NCBI GenBank assembly: GCA_934699135.1
Contig: CAKUVM010000040.1
Location: forward strand, 1-13,704
Length of the DNA stretch: 13,704 nucleotides
Reading direction: 5' to 3'
Source: an uncultured Bacteroidales bacterium
GTDB taxonomy: Bacteria; Bacteroidota; Bacteroidia; Bacteroidales; Marinilabiliaceae
A program made the position numbers and the translations under genes. Below the pieces are notes generated by a model. That model searched no databases and had not been told where the DNA came from. It was given only the letters and a program-made list of their open reading frames with translations. Shown here piece by piece: positions 7,914-13,704 of this stretch; position 1 is the first letter of the stretch; every line of letters begins with the position of its first letter.

Positions 7914-8056
7914 ATATGTTGTCACAGACATTAAGACATGGCCAAGCATACAATGGGAACCAAGTTGCCCAGAAAATTGGGACAGGAGATATAGGCTTGA
8001 AATGCAATTCCGCCACAAATGACAATGCGTTGAGACGCTTCACACTCATGGCATAA
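7883..8056 (+). CDS. Possible 57-residue small ORF, unrecognised
   Basis: An ATG at 7883 opens a 57-residue frame ending in TAA at 8054-8056, 26 bp before the Fic start. The product is rich in polar residues in its second half (QKIGTGDIGLKCNSATNDNA) and has no motif I know. The opposite strand is open over nearly the same span (7876-8049, also 57 codons), so at most one is likely to be real and both may be chance. No Shine-Dalgarno sequence helps the choice. Confidence 0.15.
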   Translation: MTLCHICILYDMLSQTLRHGQAYNGNQVAQKIGTGDIGLKCNSATNDNALRRFTLMA

Positions 8057-8082
8057 CCACGAAAAGTAATCTCCTCAAAAAG

Positions 8083-9144
8083 ATGGAAAAATATATTGAC
8101 GAGCTTTGGGCGGCCATGAGGGAATATGGCCGACTGGGGATTGCGGATCAGATAGACTATCAGAAATTCCACATCTACTCCATCATTACCCACTCCACGG
8201 CAATTGAGGGCTCCACGGTGACCGAGATTGAGAACTCCCTCCTTTTTGACGAAGGAATAGCGGCCAAAGGGAGGCCCATGGTGGAGCAACTGATGAACCT
8301 GGACCTGAAGCGGGCCTACGAGCAAGCCATCGCGTGGGCCAAGGAGCACAGGCCGATCTCCGTCGGGATGCTGAAAAGCCTGTCGGCACTGGTGATGCGC
8401 AACACGGGCGGCAACATAAGCTCCGTGGCGGGAGACTTCGACTCGTCAGAAGGAGACTTGCGCCTGGTGGGCGTGACGGCAGGCGCGGGCGGACGGTCAT
8501 ATATGGACTACCATAAGGTGCCAGCCAAGCTGCAAGAGTTTTGCGACCACGTGAACCAACGGCGAGAGGCCCTCATGAGGCGCCACGATGACACGGACGC
8601 CTATCTGTTGAGCTTCGACGCGCACAACATCCTCGTGACCATCCACCCTTGGGTCGATGGCAACGGGAGGTTGTCTCGCCTCATAATGAACTACTTGCAG
8701 TTTGAGTTTGGTGTTGTGCCCACCAAAGTGCTGAAAGAGGACAAGGCGGCATATATCGCGGCCCTCAACAAGTCGAGGGAGGAGGATGACCTGACCCCTT
8801 TCCGCATATTCATGCTCCAAGAACACACCAAGAACTTGAGGAGCGAGATCGCGGAATTCAAGAAATCTGTGAGTGGAGACATATCCATCCTCAAAGAGAA
8901 TGTGGCCCACTACGGTGGACCAGAAAAAGAGACGGTGGGCCAAAAAGGTGGACCAGAAACGCGCCAAGCCATATTGCGGCTCATCGAGGCCGATGGCAAG
9001 ACGCCGTCTAGAGAGATGGCCAAGAGACTGGGAATCAACAGGAGCGCGGTGTCAAAACACCTCAAGAAGATGCAAGAAGAGAACATGATCCGTCGCGAAG
9101 GCTCACAGAAATCGGGCCGATGGGTCGTCTGCCACAAACAATAA
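8083..9144 (+). CDS. Class II Fic-domain protein with C-terminal winged helix
   Basis: A 353-residue Fic protein. The catalytic motif HPWVDGNGRLSR (188-199) matches HPFx(D/E)GNGRxxR with W in place of F. The catalytic His and both Arg residues are present, so nucleotidyl transfer (typically AMPylation) to a protein hydroxyl is likely. The N-terminal STAIEG (38-43) fits the (S/T)xxxE(G/N) inhibitory helix of class II Fic enzymes, whose Glu blocks productive ATP binding. A linker with an 11-residue repeat (about 277-292) leads to a winged helix (about 293-350) with the helix-turn-helix SREMAKRLGINRSAVSKHLKKM. The ATG at 8083 follows AAAAAG. The stop is 15 bp before the large helicase gene, so the two are probably co-transcribed. 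Likely roles are regulator of the locus or a second toxin-like effector; a target cannot be read from the sequence. Confidence 0.9.
   Translation: MEKYIDELWAAMREYGRLGIADQIDYQKFHIYSIITHSTAIEGSTVTEIENSLLFDEGIAAKGRPMVEQLMNLDLKRAYEQAIAWAKEHRPISVGMLKSLSALVMRNTGGNISSVAGDFDSSEGDLRLVGVTAGAGGRSYMDYHKVPAKLQEFCDHVNQRREALMRRHDDTDAYLLSFDAHNILVTIHPWVDGNGRLSRLIMNYLQFEFGVVPTKVLKEDKAAYIAALNKSREEDDLTPFRIFMLQEHTKNLRSEIAEFKKSVSGDISILKENVAHYGGPEKETVGQKGGPETRQAILRLIEADGKTPSREMAKRLGINRSAVSKHLKKMQEENMIRREGSQKSGRWVVCHKQ
8914..8959 (+). repeat. In-frame 13-bp direct repeat in the Fic linker
   Basis: GGTGGACCAGAAA occurs at 8914-8926 and again at 8947-8959, 33 bp apart, which is 11 codons. It encodes a repeated GGPE segment between the Fic domain and the winged helix. 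Gain or loss of one unit would keep the frame, so linker length can vary without destroying the protein. Confidence 0.75.
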
Positions 9145-9159
9145 AAAAGAGAAACGCCA

Positions 9160-12100
9160 ATGCTGCCACTGCAACAGGCCTACGAAGTCCGCAGCGCGGT
9201 ACTCGAATACATCAAAGCCACCTTCCACTTCCGAGACGCCGAGGTGGGCAAGGCTTTCTACCACTTCATTGAAGATGAGAGAGACGGCCTCTTCAAGGGC
9301 CCGTACGTCTCGCTCAAGACGCCCTTCGTCAAGGCGGCCGGCGAGGGCGAGATCCCCCTCGACATCCGCCCCGGTTTCACGCCACACAAGCACCAGGAGG
9401 AGGCCTTCCGCCGCCTGACCACCCGCGGCGGCCACAAGCCGCAGCCCACGCTGCTCACCACTGGCACGGGATCGGGCAAGACGGAGTGCTTCCTCTACCC
9501 CGTCTTGGACTACGTGTTCCAAATGAACCGCCACGGGGCCCGCAAGGGCGTCAAAGTCATCATCATGTACCCCATGAACGCCCTGGCCAGCGACCAGGCC
9601 AAACGCCTGGCGGAGGCCATCTGGGGGACGGAAGAGAGCCACCCGCTGCGCGACAAGGTGAGCGCAGGCCTCTTCATTGGCGAGGGCGTGGACCGCACTG
9701 ACTACCCCGCGGCCATGGGCCCGCACAACATAATTGAGAACCGCGACGCCATCTTAGACAGCGTGCCGGACATCTTGCTCACCAACTTCAAGATGTTGGA
9801 CTATGGCCTTATGCAGCAACGCTACATGCCCCTGTGGAAGGGCAACATGGGCGAGCGGGAGCCTATGCTCCGCTTCATGGTGCTGGACGAGCTGCACACC
9901 TATGACGGCGCGCAGGGGACCGACGTGGCCAACCTGATCCGCCGCCTGAAGCTCAAGCTGAGCCTGCCCGCCGGGTGGCTCGCGCCCGTGGGCACGAGCG
10001 CCACCATTGGCAACGGGAGCGACAGCAAGAGGCTGCTGTGCGAATACGCCACCGACATTTTTGGCGAGCAGTTCGGCGAAGACAGCGTGATTGAGGAGCG
10101 CCGCATGACGGTGGACGACTTCTGCGGCCCAGAGGGCCTTGAGCCGCACACCCCGCCAGAGCGGCTGCTTGAGGGGCTGAGCGCCGACGCCACGGCCACA
10201 GTGGCGGAATATGTGGGCAAGGCCAGGGAGGCGTGGCTGAGCGGCTGCCCCGATGACAAAATTGAGATTGGCAAGCGGCTGCGGAGGCTGCTGATTGTCC
10301 ACGACCTCTTGGACACCACCTCGGGCGGCACGCTGCCGCTCGCCGACGTGAAGAGGGAGCTTGGGAGAAAAAACGCCGGCTACGGGCGGCTGCTCGCGGA
10401 GCGTCCCGACCTGGCGCAGGCGGCCGTGGAGTCTCTCCTGGCACTGATCTGCGAGGCCAAGCTGCCAGATGACACGGGCGCGCCGCGATTCCCGCTGCTG
10501 CACCTGCAAGTGCAGCTGTGGCAACGGGAGCTGAGCGGCATCATGCGCATGGTGGGGGCCGAGCCGGAGTTCACGTGGCGAGACTCAATACCACATGACA
10601 AACGGACGGCCCTGCCCATCTACTTCTGCCGCGACTGCGGCGCGAGCGGCTGGCTGACCACGAAAAAAGAGACGGAGCAGAAGTTCGGCACCGACGCCGC
10701 GCGCGTCAACAAGGCCTTTATGGACAACGAGAAAGAGGTGCGGCTGCTGAACACCCTGACGGAGAGCCACGCCCCCATAGAGAGCTACGCGGGCGGCGGG
10801 TGGGCCACGGTGGAGACGCCCTACATCCGCCCCGAAGACATGACCATATGCCCCAAGGCGGACAACGACACCCTGCATGTCTACGCCATAAGCCGCAAAA
10901 AACAGACCGCGGGAAACAAGGCCACGCTGGACCGAAGGTGCCCGCTGTGCATGAGCGACTCGCTGGCCATTGTGGGCGGGCGCACCAGCACCCTCTCTTC
11001 CGTGGCCGTGAGCCAAATCATGTCTAGCGACTTCGACAGCCCCGACGGGTCGCGGCGCAAGATGCTCACATTCTGCAACTCGGTGCAAGACGCAGCCCAC
11101 CTGGCGGGCTTTTATGAGGTGCGGACGTTCCGCTTCCTCTTCCGCCAGAGCATCCAATATTACCTCAAGACGCTGAGCGGCCCCGTGAGCCTGCGCGAGC
11201 TGCAAGATGGGTTTAAAGAGTTTTGGAAAAAACGACTGGAGGGCGAGGAATATTACCACCGCTTCATGCCAGACGACCTGATGGAAAAATTCGACTGGCG
11301 GAGCAGCTACCGAGAGCGCGAGGGCGGCCCCCTCTCCCAGAAGTTCAGGGCGGAGTTTGACCTGCGCGTGGATTGGGAGATATGCAGCGAGTTCGGCTTC
11401 ATGTCTCAGCGCGGCCGCACGCTGGAGAAGATGGGGTCCAGCGCCGCATTTTTCCGCGAAGAAGACCTGCGCGACGTCTTCCGCCGCATGGAGCCATGGC
11501 TGCAGGAGAACAACCTGGAGGCGGTGGCCGAGCATGAGGGCGACTTCCTGCGCCTGGTGAACGGCGTGCTGCACCGCCTGCGCTGGAGGGGCGGCATAGA
11601 CCACGAGTTCCTCCGCCTCTACAGGACGGAGCAGCTGAAACCCGTGATGCTCAACTGGCCGCGGCGAGAGGGCGTCCACTTCCTGCACAAGCGTTTTGGC
11701 AAAAACCGAATCCCACGCGTCATGGGCTTCACGCCCGTGAGCCGCGGAGACGAGACGCTAGACGTCACCACGTCCAAAAACGGCCACGCCAACTGGTTCC
11801 ACACCTACTTCGCCAAGAGCCTATACGACCCCTCGGTCACCGTCTTCGCGCCTAACTATGACATCATCAACGACTTTTATAAGGTGCTGATGGAGACCAT
11901 GGCCGAGAGCGGCATCCTGGACCGGCAAGAGGCCAACGGAATAACGAACTACGCCATCAGCCCCGAGGCCATCTACGTAGGCCACGGCGTGCGATCCTTC
12001 AAGTGCGGCAAGTGCGAGTCGCGCATGCACGTGGCCAAGAGCGACACCCTGACCCCGGGTACGCATTGCCTCGACTATAAGTGCAATGACGGGCATTATG

Positions 12101-13704
12101 ACGTGGAGGAGCAAGAGCAAGACAACTACTACAAGAGGGTTTACAGCCGCGAAGTCTCGCCGCGCATCTACGCCCACGAGCACACGGGCCTGCTGGAGCG
12201 AGGCAAGCGCGAAGACATTGAGCGCGAGTTTAAAGAGGGGAAAGATCGCTACGGACGCGCCGTGGCGCAGCCCACCAACGTGCTGACGGCCACCTCGACA
12301 CTGGAGATGGGCATTGACATTGGCGACCTGAACGTGGTGGCCAACGCCGGCATCCCGCCCAAGCCCAGCAACTTCTTGCAGCGCGTGGGACGCGCCGGCC
12401 GCAAAGAGGGCGCGGCCCTTGTCCTCAACTACGCCAAGGCGGGCAAGCATGACATGTATTACTTCGCCGAGCCGCTCAGCATGATGGATGGGGCAGTGGG
12501 CACGCCGGGGTGCTTCCTCGAGGCCAAAGACATCCTCCGCCGCCATTTCTACGCTTTTTGCATAGACTCGTGGGCGAGCGCCAACGCCGGCAACGTTATC
12601 CCATCGCGCCTAGAGTTCCTTGGGCTCAGCTTCAACCTCTTGAACGACGGGACGTTCTTCGCCAACCGCATAAACCAATATATTAACGGCCACCTGGCGG
12701 AACTGGAGGAGAACTTCAGTAAACAATATCCCGGCCAGGGCACTCAGTCTGTGCTAAGCGAGCTGTTCAAGAGCGTGGAAGACGGCACCATGGGCCGGCA
12801 AGTGATTGAAGAGTTCAGGCAAATGCTAAACCGCGTCGACAAAATCAGGCGTGAGCAGAAAGAGCTGCGCGAGCGGCTGGATCAGATTCCGCAAAACGAC
12901 ACGGAGAGGCGCAACGACATCTTGGACCAGAACAGAGGCCTGAGGGCGCTTGAGAGAGCCATAAAAGAAGAGAGCGTGGTGGAATTTATGACAGACGCCG
13001 GCCTCTTGCCAAACTACGCGTTCCCCGAGACGGGGGTCAAGCTCTCCGCCACCATATTTTCAAGAAAAGCCCCCGGAGACGACGCAGAGAACACCCCCGC
13101 CCCGCAATCTCTGGAGCTGGTGCGCCCCGCCTCGCAAGGCATTCGCGAGCTGGCTCCCGGCAACGTGTTCTACACCCAGAAACTGGGGCTGGAGATAAAA
13201 GGCATGAACCTGACGGACAGGACCGACAGCGTGAAGCAGATGCGCTACTGCTCAAAATGCGACGCCCTGGCAGACGAGGGCGACCAAGAGTGGTACGCCT
13301 CGCGCTGCTGCCCCAAGTGCGGCAGCGACTCGTGGCACTCCAACCAACACAAATATCTCAAATTCACAACAGCCACCACAAGCGTGTGCCGAAACGACGC
13401 GGCCTTAGACGACAGCCACGAGGACCGCGACCAGAAGTTCTTCCACACCATGAGGCACTTCCGCTTCGCGCAAAACGGGGACGCCGTGGCCTATTGCCTG
13501 AAAAAAGCGGAGTTTGGCATTGAGTTTTGCAAAGACGTGACGCTGACGGAGGTGAACTATGGCAATATGGAGCAGATGGCCGAACCCGTGAAAGTCAACG
13601 GCACGGAACACATCTCCGGCCTCGGCTTCGTCACGTGCAAATATTGCGGCAAGTCAACGTCCGTCATCTACGGGAGCAAAGAGGGCAAGGAGATGCACTA
13701 CCCC
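9160..13704 (+). CDS. druE/drmA-like: Very large SF2 helicase, DruE/DrmA-like, 3' end outside window
   Basis: An uninterrupted frame of 1515 codons that is still open at the right edge. Lobe 1 shows a Q-motif-like PHKHQ (about 74-78), Walker A GTGSGKT (102-108), YPMNALASDQ (137-146), TNFKMLDYGLMQ (208-219), the DELH box (243-246) continuing as TYDGAQGTD, and SAT (280-282). Lobe 2 shows TATSTLEMGIDIG (1043-1054) and QRVGRAGR (1074-1081). About 750 residues separate the lobes and include CRDC (490-493), CPLC (594-597) and a CGKC pair (949-952) with C970/C975, probably zinc ribbons. Further clusters are CSKC (1364-1367), CCPKC (1383-1387) and CKYC (1493-1496). This pattern fits the large helicases of Druantia (DruE), DISARM (DrmA, usually beside DrmB) and MrfA; a C-terminal DUF1998/MZB domain is expected beyond the window. 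It lies 15 bp after the Fic gene. The ATG at 9160 follows an A-rich stretch. Confidence 0.88.
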   Translation, partial: MLPLQQAYEVRSAVLEYIKATFHFRDAEVGKAFYHFIEDERDGLFKGPYVSLKTPFVKAAGEGEIPLDIRPGFTPHKHQEEAFRRLTTRGGHKPQPTLLTTGTGSGKTECFLYPVLDYVFQMNRHGARKGVKVIIMYPMNALASDQAKRLAEAIWGTEESHPLRDKVSAGLFIGEGVDRTDYPAAMGPHNIIENRDAILDSVPDILLTNFKMLDYGLMQQRYMPLWKGNMGEREPMLRFMVLDELHTYDGAQGTDVANLIRRLKLKLSLPAGWLAPVGTSATIGNGSDSKRLLCEYATDIFGEQFGEDSVIEERRMTVDDFCGPEGLEPHTPPERLLEGLSADATATVAEYVGKAREAWLSGCPDDKIEIGKRLRRLLIVHDLLDTTSGGTLPLADVKRELGRKNAGYGRLLAERPDLAQAAVESLLALICEAKLPDDTGAPRFPLLHLQVQLWQRELSGIMRMVGAEPEFTWRDSIPHDKRTALPIYFCRDCGASGWLTTKKETEQKFGTDAARVNKAFMDNEKEVRLLNTLTESHAPIESYAGGGWATVETPYIRPEDMTICPKADNDTLHVYAISRKKQTAGNKATLDRRCPLCMSDSLAIVGGRTSTLSSVAVSQIMSSDFDSPDGSRRKMLTFCNSVQDAAHLAGFYEVRTFRFLFRQSIQYYLKTLSGPVSLRELQDGFKEFWKKRLEGEEYYHRFMPDDLMEKFDWRSSYREREGGPLSQKFRAEFDLRVDWEICSEFGFMSQRGRTLEKMGSSAAFFREEDLRDVFRRMEPWLQENNLEAVAEHEGDFLRLVNGVLHRLRWRGGIDHEFLRLYRTEQLKPVMLNWPRREGVHFLHKRFGKNRIPRVMGFTPVSRGDETLDVTTSKNGHANWFHTYFAKSLYDPSVTVFAPNYDIINDFYKVLMETMAESGILDRQEANGITNYAISPEAIYVGHGVRSFKCGKCESRMHVAKSDTLTPGTHCLDYKCNDGHYDVEEQEQDNYYKRVYSREVSPRIYAHEHTGLLERGKREDIEREFKEGKDRYGRAVAQPTNVLTATSTLEMGIDIGDLNVVANAGIPPKPSNFLQRVGRAGRKEGAALVLNYAKAGKHDMYYFAEPLSMMDGAVGTPGCFLEAKDILRRHFYAFCIDSWASANAGNVIPSRLEFLGLSFNLLNDGTFFANRINQYINGHLAELEENFSKQYPGQGTQSVLSELFKSVEDGTMGRQVIEEFRQMLNRVDKIRREQKELRERLDQIPQNDTERRNDILDQNRGLRALERAIKEESVVEFMTDAGLLPNYAFPETGVKLSATIFSRKAPGDDAENTPAPQSLELVRPASQGIRELAPGNVFYTQKLGLEIKGMNLTDRTDSVKQMRYCSKCDALADEGDQEWYASRCCPKCGSDSWHSNQHKYLKFTTATTSVCRNDAALDDSHEDRDQKFFHTMRHFRFAQNGDAVAYCLKKAEFGIEFCKDVTLTEVNYGNMEQMAEPVKVNGTEHISGLGFVTCKYCGKSTSVIYGSKEGKEMHYP

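Larger units (their letters stand above)
7860..8082 (+). promoter_or_regulatory. AT-richer intergenic region ahead of the Fic gene
   Basis: This is the only long gap between genes in the window (223 bp), and it separates the helicase-methylase pair from the Fic-helicase pair. It is clearly more AT-rich than its flanks at 7875-7930. It holds two short palindromes (7880-7892, 7903-7913) and weak stem-loops such as GCGT-TGAG-ACGC near 8030. I found no T-tract terminator. A TTG (7965-7967) and TAGGCTTG (7992-7999) only weakly resemble a Bacteroidota promoter, with wrong spacing. A separate promoter for the Fic-helicase pair is plausible from position and composition alone. Confidence 0.4.

Noticed and set aside
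7965..7999. Bacteroidota-type promoter (TTG ... TAGGCTTG) before the Fic gene
   Set aside because: The -7 element has a mismatch and the spacing between elements is longer than usual, so it is not supported as a feature.
99..13704. BREX system, because of the PglX-like methylase
   Set aside because: No PglZ, BrxC, BrxL or BrxA-type gene is present. The SNF2 helicase and DruE/DrmA-like helicase fit DISARM or Druantia better.
9160..13704. Calling the last gene definitely DruE or a DrmA-DrmB fusion
   Set aside because: The C-terminus is outside the window and both families share the motifs seen, so only the broader assignment is supported.

Overview
The window is about 13.7 kb of GC-rich DNA (roughly 60 % by eye, not computed) coding entirely on the + strand. 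It holds four large genes and almost no spacer, and it reads as one bacterial anti-phage defence locus. The host is most likely a high-GC member of the Bacteroidota. No start codon has a convincing Shine-Dalgarno sequence, starts are preceded by A-rich or neutral sequence, and I recall this type of locus from Bacteroidales. That is an inference from weak signals. I found no rRNA, tRNA, transposase, integrase or CRISPR array.

Layout: a short leader with an 11-C homopolymer (1-98); a SNF2-type helicase resembling DISARM DrmD (99-2948); after 18 bp, a 1630-residue Eco57I/PglX-class N6-adenine methyltransferase resembling DrmMI (2967-7859); a 223-bp AT-richer intergenic region with small palindromes (7860-8082); a class II Fic protein with a C-terminal winged helix (8083-9144); and, after 15 bp, a very large SF2 helicase that runs off the right edge still open (9160-13704, 1515 codons seen). 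The last protein belongs to the DruE/DrmA/MrfA-like branch, with the DELHTYDGAQGTD signature and several zinc-cysteine clusters. Its C-terminus, where a DUF1998/MZB domain would be expected, lies outside the window.

Together the genes look like a class 1 DISARM head (SNF2 helicase plus adenine methylase) joined to a single fused DruE-like helicase in place of separate DrmA and DrmB, with a Fic/winged-helix gene between them. By analogy with DISARM, the methylase would mark host DNA and the helicases would act on unmodified incoming DNA. No nuclease is recognisable in the window; a PLD nuclease (DrmC) would be expected downstream if the analogy holds.

The most unusual feature lies inside the methylase gene. 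Two clusters of perfect, tiny-loop inverted repeats (6316-6394 and 7073-7160; stems up to 27 bp with 3-nt loops) sit in-frame in what look like conserved motifs on either side of the probable target-recognition region. They keep the reading frame open. They suggest template-switch (quasipalindrome) mutagenesis or recombination joints for exchanging the recognition segment.
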